The translations under genes and the position numbers were made by a program. The notes under the pieces are model-generated. The model saw nothing but the letters and a program-made list of their open reading frames with translations, was not told the DNA's origin and ran no database searches. DNA of 64,000 nt from Endozoicomonas numazuensis (GTDB lineage Bacteria > Pseudomonadota > Gammaproteobacteria > Pseudomonadales > Endozoicomonadaceae). The DNA lies in NCBI RefSeq assembly GCF_000722635.1, contig NZ_JOKH01000002.1, positions 618,073 to 682,072 of the forward strand. The letters are read 5' to 3'. Below, one piece after another: positions 23,943 to 32,061 of the stretch (the first letter of the stretch is position 1; each line of letters starts with the position of its first letter).

Positions 23943-24776
23943 TTACTTAACAGACAAACGGTTCAGTCTGAATCGACGCCTCAGAATAGCCTCAAACCAC
24001 GAAACAGGCAGCAGTCTTTTCAGACCCGGTAAGGCTCTGCTGCCGTTACCGACTCTCAAAATACCCTGATGACCTGGCGACTCCAACCATTTCGCGATCT
24101 CTGACGCCACTTTTTCAGCCGGCGTAGGTCTGTCCTGAGAAGCATTCGCTCTCGCCCTGACACCCTCTTCAATAGGAAAATACAGAGAGCCCTTTGCAAA
24201 CACCCGATCCAGGGCAATATTAGCATTCTCAGCAAATCGTGACTGAATCGCTCCGGGGAGGACCGTCAGTACTTTAATGCCAAAAGGTTGAAGTTCCATC
24301 CTAAGAGCATCAGAAAAAGCATTAAAAGCAGCTTTTGAGGCACAGTAAAGTCCGGAGAAAGGCGTCGTCACCTCTCCTGAAATACTGCCAATATTGATGA
24401 TGACCCCTTCTTTATTGGCACTCATCTCTTGGATGACCTGGTTAGCCAGCAATACCGGAGCAAAAACATTGGTCTCAAACTGTTTCAGAAGTTCTTCACG
24501 GGGTAACTCAGCCACTGCTCCCATGCCACCATACCCGGCATTATTGATCAGGATATCCACCTTGCCATCCTCTGCCCTTATCTCCTCCAATACCCGGGTA
24601 ATCTGCGCTTCATCGGTCACATCCAACTCTGCAGTTTTGATGCCTTGTTCGGACAAAGATTGAATCGACTCCAGATTTCTGGCTGTAGCCCACACTTTAT
24701 ATTTTCTTTGATTCAACTCCAGGGCAAGCGCAAGGCCAATGCCGGAGGAACAGCCAGTAATCAGTACATTTTTCAT
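23943..24776 (-). CDS. SDR family NAD(P)-dependent oxidoreductase
   Basis: 277 residues from ATG 24774-24776; a TTG-initiated extension to 24806 is less likely. Classical short-chain dehydrogenase: nucleotide-binding TGCSSGIG at 7-14, NNAG at 78-81, catalytic Ser near 131-133 (GSISG), and the YCASK motif with Tyr144 and Lys148. The fold continues to VLPGAIQSRFAENA; the C-terminal 70 residues are basic and helical. Substrate cannot be read from the sequence. Monocistronic, convergent to nothing; lies after the tRNA pair. Confidence 0.9.
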   Translation of the reverse strand: MKNVLITGCSSGIGLALALELNQRKYKVWATARNLESIQSLSEQGIKTAELDVTDEAQITRVLEEIRAEDGKVDILINNAGYGGMGAVAELPREELLKQFETNVFAPVLLANQVIQEMSANKEGVIINIGSISGEVTTPFSGLYCASKAAFNAFSDALRMELQPFGIKVLTVLPGAIQSRFAENANIALDRVFAKGSLYFPIEEGVRARANASQDRPTPAEKVASEIAKWLESPGHQGILRVGNGSRALPGLKRLLPVSWFEAILRRRFRLNRLSVK

Positions 24777-24847
24777 TGCTTTATTCTCTGGGGGGCTACA
24801 GGACAACAGCCATCCCGAACAGGTTACCTATAATAACGCCACAATAA

Positions 24848-25117
24848 ACTCATTTTCTTCTTGCAGGCCAACGTGAACGTCAAGGGTCTCTACCTCCCTC
24901 TTCTGCCCTACTTTGTACTTTCTTACTCTTTACCTTTGACATTGCCCTGAGTGATCCGCATTTTTTTATCAGCAACCCTGATACAGGCTCCGTGCATCAC
25001 TACTTCAAACGAAAAGGTGGAAGGTTTTCTCTTCATAAAACGCTTAAGACCACCCAATCTCATGCATTCGGCTGGTCCATGGTGCCTAACAGTCAGGAAC
25101 TGGCCATCTTCCACTAA
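24848..25117 (+). other. open frame without a start codon, possible gene remnant
   Basis: The gap 24777-25151 (375 bp) has no convincing gene. On the plus strand a frame open from 24848 to the TAA at 25115-25117 encodes a hydrophobic stretch (ALLCTFLLFTFDIAL) followed by FFISNPDTGSVHHYFKRKGG and ends QELAIFH, but has no ATG, GTG or TTG. A GTG at 24873 lies in another frame that runs into the same hydrophobic DNA, as if one frameshift broke a small exported protein. Weak evidence. Confidence 0.25.
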
Positions 25118-25151
25118 TTAAACACCGTCGTGTATTTTCAGCACAACTTGA

Positions 25152-26642
25152 TCATTCTTCAATATCATCGCTGAAAGCCTGTTCAGACTCGATGGCGATA
25201 TCACTTCCCAAATCTGCGGTTTCCAGCGTCTGTCTGGGTAGCTCTTTTTTAACCCGAACACCTAACGTTAAGAACTGATCGGCCTGAGAGATTAGATTAC
25301 CCCGGCCATGTTTCAGCGTGCCCATTGCATCATCATAAGTGCCTCTGGCACTAGTCAGCTGCTGATCCAACTTTTCCATCTTCTCTACAAAAATACGAAG
25401 TTTGTCGTACACCTGACGAGCCTTGTCTGCCAGCTTACGGGCATTGGCATTCTGCCTCTCAATAGTCCAGAGGTTAGAAACTGTTCTGAGAGTGGCCAGA
25501 AGTGTTGTGGGCGTTACCACGACAATACGTTTCTCAAAAGCTTCATTGAATAACTGCTGGTCATGCTGAAACGCCACCAGAAAAGCCGGTTCAATAGGCA
25601 TAAACATGAAGACAAAGTCCGGAGCTTTTATCTCTGGTAGCGAGGGGTAATCTTTTTCGTTGAGACTGCGAATGTGGTTTCTGATGCTCTGTATATGCCG
25701 CTTCAGAGCCACTTCACGCTCGGCATCCGTTTCAGCATTCACATAACTCAGGTAGTCCACCAGAGACACTTTGGAATCGATAATCAGATGCTTTTCTTCG
25801 GGCAGGTAGACGATAAAATCCGGTCGCTTGTTCTGGCCTTCTTCATCTTTAAAATTGGCTTCCCGCTCATACTCCTGCCCTTTGATCAGACCACTGCTCT
25901 CCAGAATCTTTTCAACCTGCAGTTCACCCCAGTTACCCTGGAGTTTCTTGTCGCCTTTCAGAGCTCTGGCCAGGTTGCCTGCTTCATCCGTAATTTTCTG
26001 GTTCAGATGATACAGGGTCTCCAATTGCTGTTTGAGCGCTGCTCGACCTTCGTTGTCCGCTTTTCTGGCTTCTTCCACCTTGTTTCGAAAATCACCCAGC
26101 TGTTCTTTGAAAGGTTTTAACAGATTTTCCAAACTCGCCTGATGCTGCTGTGAAACTGACTTGCTCTTGGCTTCCAGAATTTCATTGGCCAGATTACCAA
26201 ACTCTTCCTTGAGCGCCTGTTTATTCTCTTCTAACTGACGCAGTGACTTTTCGTTTTGCCGTTGTTGCTCTTCCAGCCTGACCTTCAGTTCCCGGACCTG
26301 TTTTTCTGCTGTAAACCGGGCTTCCTGCTCATCCTGCTGTTTAAGCAAACCATCCCTGAGCAGTTCTTCTCTTTCCTGCACCCGACGCTTCTCATTATTC
26401 AGAAGCGCTTCAAGCTTTCCTTTTATAATGTGCAGGTCACGATTATCCTGTTGCAGTTTGTTCCTTTCACTGGAAAACTGACCCTGCTCTGCGGTAAGTT
26501 CAGACATTCGGAGTCCCTGTTGCTGCACCTGTGCAGCCAGCTTTGCCATTCCGGCAGCCGCTCTTTGTCTGGCAAACAGCCAGGACAATCCGGAACAGAT
26601 CAAGACCAACAGAATGGCCACAGCCATTTCACTTGAAGACAT
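25152..26642 (-). CDS. rmuC: DNA recombination protein RmuC
   Basis: 496 residues from ATG 26640-26642; the longer open frame would add 49 atypical residues. An N-terminal membrane anchor (EMAVAILLVLICSGLSWLFA) is followed by a long coiled coil (about residues 25-190) and the RmuC nuclease-like domain: LEKILESSGL, RPDFIVYLPEEKHLIIDSKVSLVDYLSYV, APDFVFMFMPIEPAFLVAF and VVVTPTTLLATLRTVSNLW. RmuC restrains inversions at short inverted repeats. Ends with an acidic tail (SDDIEE). Divergent from the GreA-like gene. Confidence 0.95.
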   Translation of the reverse strand: MSSSEMAVAILLVLICSGLSWLFARQRAAAGMAKLAAQVQQQGLRMSELTAEQGQFSSERNKLQQDNRDLHIIKGKLEALLNNEKRRVQEREELLRDGLLKQQDEQEARFTAEKQVRELKVRLEEQQRQNEKSLRQLEENKQALKEEFGNLANEILEAKSKSVSQQHQASLENLLKPFKEQLGDFRNKVEEARKADNEGRAALKQQLETLYHLNQKITDEAGNLARALKGDKKLQGNWGELQVEKILESSGLIKGQEYEREANFKDEEGQNKRPDFIVYLPEEKHLIIDSKVSLVDYLSYVNAETDAEREVALKRHIQSIRNHIRSLNEKDYPSLPEIKAPDFVFMFMPIEPAFLVAFQHDQQLFNEAFEKRIVVVTPTTLLATLRTVSNLWTIERQNANARKLADKARQVYDKLRIFVEKMEKLDQQLTSARGTYDDAMGTLKHGRGNLISQADQFLTLGVRVKKELPRQTLETADLGSDIAIESEQAFSDDIEE

Positions 26643-26812
26643 GCACGCACTCTCATCAGTACAGGGTAAATAATCACAACCAGCAGTGACTTGATAATCA
26701 CTGATAGTATTTATGCACATTACGGTATTTTTACCGAAATCAACAGGGTAGCGCTGTCTGACCACAGAGCTTGTCAGAGTAATGGCCAAACCTTTCAGCT
26801 GATTGGTAGTTT

Positions 26813-27286
26813 ATGAACAAGAACCAGATTCAGGAAGCCCTCGTCACGGCAATGGAGCAGCAATGGCATTCCGCATTAAATGCCGCCAACCAGGCCCACA
26901 AGACCGCCAGTGACAGTGAAAACAAGCCGGAACACCAGTATGACACGCTGGCCCTGGAAGCGGCCTACCTGGCCCACGGCCAGTCTGAAAGAGTGCTGGA
27001 ACTGGAACAGAACCTGTTGAAGGCTCGAAAGCTCATCATGAAAGAGTATTCAGTGGACGATCCCATTGGCCTGTGTGCTCTGGCAGTCCTTCAGGATGCA
27101 AAAAAGCATGAAGAGTACTTTTTTATCAGTCCTGTCGGAGGAGGTATGCAACTATCGATAGCGGGAAAAACCATTACCGTCATCAACCCCGACGCACCGG
27201 TTTCCAGAAAACTGATCGGTAGCTATCTGGGTGATGAAATAGAACTCCCCACAGGACACTGGCAAGAAATAATAGCCCTCTATTGA
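26813..27286 (+). CDS. GreA/GreB-like protein
   Basis: 157 residues. N-terminal helical hairpin (residues 1-75, QEALVTAMEQQWHSALNAANQAHKTASDSENKPEHQYD) and a C-terminal domain with YFFISPVGGGMQLSIAGKTITVINPDAPVSRKLIGSYLGDEIEL, the FKBP-like C-terminal domain of Gre factors that binds RNA polymerase. It lacks the classic GreA N-terminal acidic tip, so it may block or tune the polymerase secondary channel and not stimulate cleavage. First gene of a run with DUF2062 and DUF1415 genes. Confidence 0.75.
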   Translation: MNKNQIQEALVTAMEQQWHSALNAANQAHKTASDSENKPEHQYDTLALEAAYLAHGQSERVLELEQNLLKARKLIMKEYSVDDPIGLCALAVLQDAKKHEEYFFISPVGGGMQLSIAGKTITVINPDAPVSRKLIGSYLGDEIELPTGHWQEIIALY

Positions 27287-27294
27287 GCACGACA

Positions 27295-27777
27295 ATGACG
27301 TCACTGAAACAATTGATCAACAACAAACTGATTCAGCCTGTTATGGGGTTGTTGAAACAGGGTCTGACTCCGGAAGCACTCGCCAGTAGCCTGGCTTGTG
27401 GTGCAGTCATCGCCTCTTTTCCAATCTTTGGTATTACAACAGGAATTTGTATCCTGGTAGCTGCCATATTTCGCCTGAATCAGGTCGCTATCCAGATCGC
27501 TAACTACTGCGCCTATCCTTTGCAGTTTTTATTATTCATTCCTTTTTTAAAAATGGGAGGATGGCTTTTTGACCTGCCAGCGCTCTCTATTAATCCGGCC
27601 GACGCTTTTTCACTGGCTGGTGAGAACTTTGGCCTTTTTCTAGAGCAATATGGCATTGCTCTTCTTGCTGCCTGCGCGGCCTGGCTGCTGCTGGCCATCC
27701 CTGCAGCTTTTGTGCTCAGCAAAGTGCTTTCTGTCATACTTCGCAATACATTAACCCGGACTTCCCCCCATGAGTAA
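27295..27777 (+). CDS. DUF2062 family membrane protein
   Basis: 160 residues from ATG 27295, chosen over the TTG at 27283 that overlaps the previous stop. Three hydrophobic segments: ALASSLACGAVIASFPIFGITTGICILVAAIF, YCAYPLQFLLFIPFLKMGGWLF and IALLAACAAWLLLAIPAAFVLSKVL. The GLTPEALASSLACGAVIASFPIFG signature is that of DUF2062, small inner-membrane proteins of unknown role. It overlaps the DUF1415 gene by 8 bp, in an apparent operon. Confidence 0.88.
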   Translation: MTSLKQLINNKLIQPVMGLLKQGLTPEALASSLACGAVIASFPIFGITTGICILVAAIFRLNQVAIQIANYCAYPLQFLLFIPFLKMGGWLFDLPALSINPADAFSLAGENFGLFLEQYGIALLAACAAWLLLAIPAAFVLSKVLSVILRNTLTRTSPHE

Positions 27778-28327
27778 AGAGATTGAAGCCGTACGCCAAT
27801 GGCTTAAAGAAGTAGTGATTGGTCTGAATCTCTGCCCTTTTGCCGCCTGGCCAGAGCAACACAATCAGATTCGTATCACCCTTTCAACAGACACCACAGA
27901 AGAAGCTCTATTGGAGACACTGCAGTCTGAGCTGACGCTTGCAGACGAAACACCTGCCAGTGAACTGGAAACGACCCTGATAGTCATTCCGGACATGCTT
28001 CAGCACTTTGATGACTACAACCAGTTTCTTCATCACGTAGACGCCCTGCTGCGGGGCTTTCACTGGGAAGGAAAATTTCAGGTAGCCAGCTTTCACCCTC
28101 AATACTGCTTTGCCGACACCCATCCGGAAGACGATGAGAACCTGACCAACCGGTCTCCTTATCCTCTCCTGCACATTATCCGGGAAGATAGCTTGGAAAA
28201 AGCGATTGCTAACTACCCGGATCCTGATGGTATTCCTGATAGAAACATTGAACAGATGAATACTCTGACAATGGATGAAAAATTGAAGCTATTTCCATAC
28301 CTGTTTGCCAAAGCCGATAAAGATTGA
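27770..28327 (+). CDS. DUF1415 family protein
   Basis: 185 residues. Family marks: VRQWLKEVVIGLNLCPFA near the N-terminus with a conserved Cys, ETTLIVIPDMLQHFDDYNQFL in the middle, and FQVASFHPQYCFADTHPEDDENLTNRSPYPLLHIIRED, where Cys and His residues could bind metal. Function unknown. The start overlaps the DUF2062 gene, suggesting cotranslation. No signal peptide, so cytoplasmic. Confidence 0.9.
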   Translation: MSKEIEAVRQWLKEVVIGLNLCPFAAWPEQHNQIRITLSTDTTEEALLETLQSELTLADETPASELETTLIVIPDMLQHFDDYNQFLHHVDALLRGFHWEGKFQVASFHPQYCFADTHPEDDENLTNRSPYPLLHIIREDSLEKAIANYPDPDGIPDRNIEQMNTLTMDEKLKLFPYLFAKADKD

Positions 28328-28385
28328 TCTGCAAATTTGTCTGAAACGGGTTGATCGGAACCGGCAGAAATAGAAGACAGAAGGG

Positions 28386-28757
28386 TTAATATTGATCGGT
28401 AATTTCAAACTGGTCTTTAAACAGTTTCCAGATACCCGCATCGGTTTTAACCCACTCTTCCAATGAAATGCACCCCTTTCCCATATTCATGGTCCAGTTA
28501 GCACCCAACTGGACTTTCGTGTCGTCTATTTGCTTCAGCCAGATTTGGTGATACTCAAGGCTTGTGGCACCTGACTGTAGAAAGGGGCGCCAGAAATGAT
28601 CAATACTCTCATGGTTATCAAATGTGCCCATAGGCTTAGCAATTAACTCTGCCTCAGGCAAGTAAGCTGAAACACAGTAATCCACATCACCTTTATTGAA
28701 ATGCTTGACCCATTGTTTACTGGCGACCAGCACTTCTGTCAAAACATTATGATTCAT
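28386..28757 (-). CDS. SnoaL/NTF2-like fold protein
   Basis: 123 residues from ATG 28755-28757 (ATG at 28760 also possible; AAGG upstream). Cone-shaped NTF2-like pattern: helix LVASKQWVKHFNKGDVDYCVSAYLPEAELIAKPMGTFDNHESIDHFWRPFLQSGA then strands TSLEYHQIWLKQIDDTKVQLGANWTMNMG and IWKLFKDQFEI. Such folds serve as small-molecule enzymes or binding proteins; no diagnostic catalytic residue is seen. Convergent with DUF1415. Confidence 0.7.
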   Translation of the reverse strand: MNHNVLTEVLVASKQWVKHFNKGDVDYCVSAYLPEAELIAKPMGTFDNHESIDHFWRPFLQSGATSLEYHQIWLKQIDDTKVQLGANWTMNMGKGCISLEEWVKTDAGIWKLFKDQFEITDQY

Positions 28758-28844
28758 CATCAACACCTTGCATCGAGTGGCAGAGGTGACTGAAGTCTAG
28801 CTGCTATTTCTCCATCACAACCCTTTCAGTCTTCTCCAATATGA

Positions 28845-29049
28845 AATGAGCCTCACGCTTTTAGATCTATCGTTCATGATTACTGGATGAAAATAATCAT
28901 GAATACGAGGCTCATTAAGCCCCTTCAGCAAGTACGAGATCTACTCGATAAGGCTCCAGTGCTAGCAGCCCGGATGGGAATCGAAAGATGAGTGCTATCA
29001 ATGGGTTGAAGAGGTTCTGAGGCACTTCCCGCCTATTCTCGATTTTTAA
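28845..29049 (+). repeat. nested inverted repeat with short ORF fragments
   Basis: Gap 28758-29128. Outer arms AATGAGCCTC (28845-28854) and GAGGCTCATT (28907-28916), inner arms TTCATGATTA (28873-28882) and TAATCATGAA (28894-28903) make a 72-bp nested palindrome. A 30-residue reading frame (28899-28991, RLIKPLQQVRDLLDKAPVLAARMGI) begins in it, and a second frame reading CYQWVEEVLRHFPPILDF ends at 29049, as if one coding piece were frameshifted. It looks like the degraded end of a mobile element; family not recognised. Confidence 0.45.
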
Positions 29050-29128
29050 CCGGACAGCAGTGATACTCTATAGCTCTTTTAGTCATTGATAACATCCTTC
29101 CTCGTACTTCAATAAAAAATTCATCTTG

Positions 29129-30145
29129 TCATACATCTGTGCATAAGCGAGCAGGCTCATCATCAGAGTCCAGATACCAAAACGGATCCTCGTTAGGAGC
29201 CAATGATGGCGAGGATTGCTCGTCGTATTCTGTCTCAAAATAATTTTCACCTGCAAACTGGAGATTTGGCTGATAGAAATCAGTCCGTTGAGTCGGTGGA
29301 AATGCTTCTCGCGTTCTGTGTGATGACTCTATATTGTCGGGACGAGAGCGTTGGTCTGATGCCATGACATTTATAGGGTTCATCGGTATAGCTTGTTGAC
29401 ATGCACCAGGCTGGATATTATCAAAAGGAAAACGAATAATCCCAGGAAGTGGCAGCAACTGAGGATCTGATCGATAAGGTAAATCGATCTGGCCTAATTC
29501 AGGTGTGTGTATATGATTATTCTGTCTTGCTGCCGATTTTCCCCAACGATAACCCACGTAGATAGCAACTGGGATACCAACTGTTAGCAGAACTAATGAA
29601 ACACCGCCGGTAACGGCTGCGGCAAAGCCAAAAATATTTGATTGGATTTCCTTTAGGACGTTGTTTTTTTCTGTCTGGTTTGCAGACATCTCTAATAAAC
29701 GTCTTTGTTGATAATGCTGAATTCTTTCTTTATCTTGCTGGAAGATCAGCACATCATGCCATTCGTCTTTACTTGAAAAATGCTGCTGGATATCCAGAAT
29801 ATTTGGTACCTTTTGCCTCAAGTAAACTGGAAAGTAGTTTTCAAGAGAACCTTTTTGACCATCAATGATACGATGTGGGTTAGGCGTCCAATGATAGCTA
29901 TTGACGTCTGCGGGCCATTGCCAGGATTGGGGATCTGCGCCCTGTAACACTATTGCCAGTTCGAAGGTTTCCTCTTCTTCGGTATTAATCAAAAAGTTAA
30001 GCTGGTATCGACCTTGCTCTGGAAGGTATTGAAATTCATGCTTACTATTAACCCAATAGTGAAGCGGAACTGACTCTGCAGCCAGCCTGGTAACGATCAG
30101 TAAAAGTAAGATGGCTTGGAAAAATGCATGGACTGCTTTGATCAT
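29129..30145 (-). CDS. secreted/membrane hypothetical protein with central TM
   Basis: 338 residues. N-terminal signal peptide (AVHAFFQAILLLLIVTRLAAES), an extracytoplasmic beta-rich part (residues 25-150, FLINTEEEETFELAIVLQGADPQ), a hydrophobic segment FGFAAAVTGGVSLVLLTVGIPVAIYVGYRWG near 172-200, then a long polar, Pro/Asp-rich tail to DSDDEPARLCTDV. If the signal is cleaved, the tail faces the cytoplasm. No family recognised; it may be lineage-restricted. Confidence 0.6.
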   Translation of the reverse strand: MIKAVHAFFQAILLLLIVTRLAAESVPLHYWVNSKHEFQYLPEQGRYQLNFLINTEEEETFELAIVLQGADPQSWQWPADVNSYHWTPNPHRIIDGQKGSLENYFPVYLRQKVPNILDIQQHFSSKDEWHDVLIFQQDKERIQHYQQRRLLEMSANQTEKNNVLKEIQSNIFGFAAAVTGGVSLVLLTVGIPVAIYVGYRWGKSAARQNNHIHTPELGQIDLPYRSDPQLLPLPGIIRFPFDNIQPGACQQAIPMNPINVMASDQRSRPDNIESSHRTREAFPPTQRTDFYQPNLQFAGENYFETEYDEQSSPSLAPNEDPFWYLDSDDEPARLCTDV

Positions 30146-30351
30146 AACCCAGAGAGCCTAAAGTCATTAAGTTGCATATGAGTTTAGTCAATGATAAAAA
30201 CGACAGCTAAACCCTTTCCAATACAACCCACCAAACTTAAGACATTTGTCACAAGCCTTAAAATTCCATAGGATTAGCCTTGAACTTCCATTGGAGAAGT
30301 TCAGACACCTTCTGCCAATGCAGTCATAAAACAATAAGAAATGAGCTCATC

Positions 30352-31275
30352 ATGAAAGCTGTACGAAAAGCCACATTAATCTTTATGCTGCTCCCATTAC
30401 TCATTCCCAGAGCATTCGCTGAAGGCTCTCAATTCGCTGAGGGCTCTCAATTCGCTGAGGGCTCTCAATTCGCTGAGGGCTCTCAATTCGCTGAGGGCTC
30501 TCAATTCGCTGAGGGCTCTGGCCCGCTGTTTGGTAAAGACTGGATTCCCGAAGGGACACATTTCCCCAAAACCTGGGGGCTGTCTCTGACAACTCTGTCC
30601 ATGCAACAAAAAAGTAAGCTGGACAGTGTCGTTTTTCAGGGTAATATCAGCCAGTATATTACCGACCTGCAATTCAACAACGTGGACGACAAAAGCCTGA
30701 CATCCAACCTGAGACTGGATGCCTGGGTTTTGCCCTTTCTCAACCTCTATGTGATGTACGGTTACATGGAAGGAGAAACAGAGGTCAATACCACCACGGC
30801 TTTTGATATCACACCCAACTTTCCTGGCGGGGATCGAACAGACAACACCACAACCCAGCAAAAATATCATGGCAGTAGCTGGGGATTGGGAGCCACCCTG
30901 GTGTATGGTAAAGGTCCCTGGTCAGCCAGCCTCGACGTGAATGCCACACGCACTGAATTGAATGTTGTCCGATCAAAAGTCAACGCCATTATGGCAACAC
31001 CAAGGCTGGGCTATACCACTCGCATTGCAGGTATTCCCGTCACCTGGACTGCAGGCGTCAGCTACCTGTGGCTGGATCAGCGAATTACTGTAGAACAAGT
31101 TCTACCGGGGCTGGACACCCCCATGGTGATGGAAATGAATGTCGAAGCGGATAATCCATGGAGTCCGCTATTGGGCGCCAGTTTATCATTCACAGAAAAC
31201 TGGCAGGCTGTTTTTGAGGCCGGGTTTGATGGCCGCAAAACGTTGATGGGAACCCTCTCCTATCGTTTTGATTAA
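30352..31275 (+). CDS. outer membrane beta-barrel protein with N-terminal hexapeptide repeats
   Basis: 307 residues from ATG 30352; a TTG frame from 30280 has no signal. Signal peptide KATLIFMLLPLLIPRAFA, then about six AEGSQF units, then the mature domain starting GPLFGKDWIPEGTHFPKTWG. Alternating hydrophobic/aromatic strands (LDAWVLPFLNLYVMYGYM, PWSASLDVNATRT, VTWTAGVSYLWL) and the C-terminal LMGTLSYRFD with terminal aromatic residue near the end mark an outer-membrane barrel. Function unknown. Single gene with its own repeat polymorphism. Confidence 0.78.
   Translation: MKAVRKATLIFMLLPLLIPRAFAEGSQFAEGSQFAEGSQFAEGSQFAEGSQFAEGSGPLFGKDWIPEGTHFPKTWGLSLTTLSMQQKSKLDSVVFQGNISQYITDLQFNNVDDKSLTSNLRLDAWVLPFLNLYVMYGYMEGETEVNTTTAFDITPNFPGGDRTDNTTTQQKYHGSSWGLGATLVYGKGPWSASLDVNATRTELNVVRSKVNAIMATPRLGYTTRIAGIPVTWTAGVSYLWLDQRITVEQVLPGLDTPMVMEMNVEADNPWSPLLGASLSFTENWQAVFEAGFDGRKTLMGTLSYRFD
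30415..30520 (+). repeat. 18-bp in-frame tandem repeat, six units
   Basis: Unit TTCGCTGAGGGCTCTCAA repeats from 30415 (first unit has GAAGG) at 30433, 30451, 30469, 30487 and 30505, ending CTCTGG. Length is a multiple of three, so unit loss or gain keeps the frame while changing the surface tether of the mature protein. It encodes EGSQFA directly after the signal cleavage region. Confidence 0.9.
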
Positions 31276-31355
31276 GAGTTTCTATATCTGAGCAAGCTCT
31301 TTCTGATACCTGTCTTCCCACCGCAAGGAGGACAGGTAAAGCAAAAATGCCACTA

Positions 31356-31395
31356 TCACAGGCAATCACAGGCAATCACAGGCAATCACAGGCAA
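31356..31395. repeat. 10-bp tandem repeat, four units
   Basis: TCACAGGCAA at 31356-31365, 31366-31375, 31376-31385 and 31386-31395, perfect copies. It covers the stop codon of the MFS remnant. Period 10 is not a multiple of three, so slippage changes the frame. Confidence 0.9.
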
Positions 31396-31954
31396 TAAAG
31401 CCGGAGACAACAACCACCCTCTGACACACAGCCACTCCAGAACAATGGGAGTCACTCCTCCACAAACCGCAAATGCCAGGTTATGGCAGAAAGCAATACC
31501 ACTGTATCTTGCCTGAGTAGGGAATAACTCAGTCATAGAAGATTCATAGACCCCCATGACCATGCCGCACCCCAGCAGCAGCGGTATCAAAGCCAGAATG
31601 GGAGAAAATGCCTGACAGCTCATCAGACAAAAGCCGGTGGGCAAGAGCATAAAAATAAAACAGCCGAGAGAAATCATAGGCAACCTGCCTACCTTGTCCG
31701 ACAAGATAGACATGATCAACGTCACACCGGCTAACACCAGAAAGGCAGACCTGCTCATTGAAAAGGCAGCTTCAGAAGGGTGCTGGAGAAAGGCCTGCTG
31801 ATATCTGGGTATAAAATAAAACGGATAGACTAACGGCTGGCAAGGCAGCCACCAAAGTCCCGAGCCCTAAACTGGAGAACATCGCTGCTGCCAGCGATGC
31901 CATTCCGGCAAAAGAAGGTTTTATCATTTCCACTTTCCGCTCTGAAAAAAGCAA
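31366..31954 (-). pseudogene. MFS transporter remnant (ProP-like C-terminal part), frameshifted
   Basis: Two in-phase-broken parts on the minus strand. The 5' part (31772-31954) reads MIKPSFAGMASLAAAMFSSLGLGTLVAALPAVSL; the 3' part continues in another frame as YPFYFIPRYQQAFLQHPSEAAFSMSRSAFLVLAGVTLIMSILSDKVGRLPM and on to 31366. The DKVGRLP loop motif and five or so hydrophobic segments mark the C-terminal half of an MFS carrier like proline/betaine permeases. The N-terminal half is missing and a one-base shift occurs near 31830. Non-functional. Confidence 0.75.
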
Positions 31955-32061
31955 TAGCGCTTAAAAAGCTACTTTCAAAGCATGCCCTGAGTTTCTTGCC
32001 GTCCTTCACAGTTATGTTTTAAACAAGATAACTCACTTCACAATTTGACAAAATAGTATCA

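Noticed and set aside
24923-25114. 63-residue minus-strand frame with GTG start
   Set aside because: No ribosome site; the opposite strand carries the more protein-like (though broken) frame.
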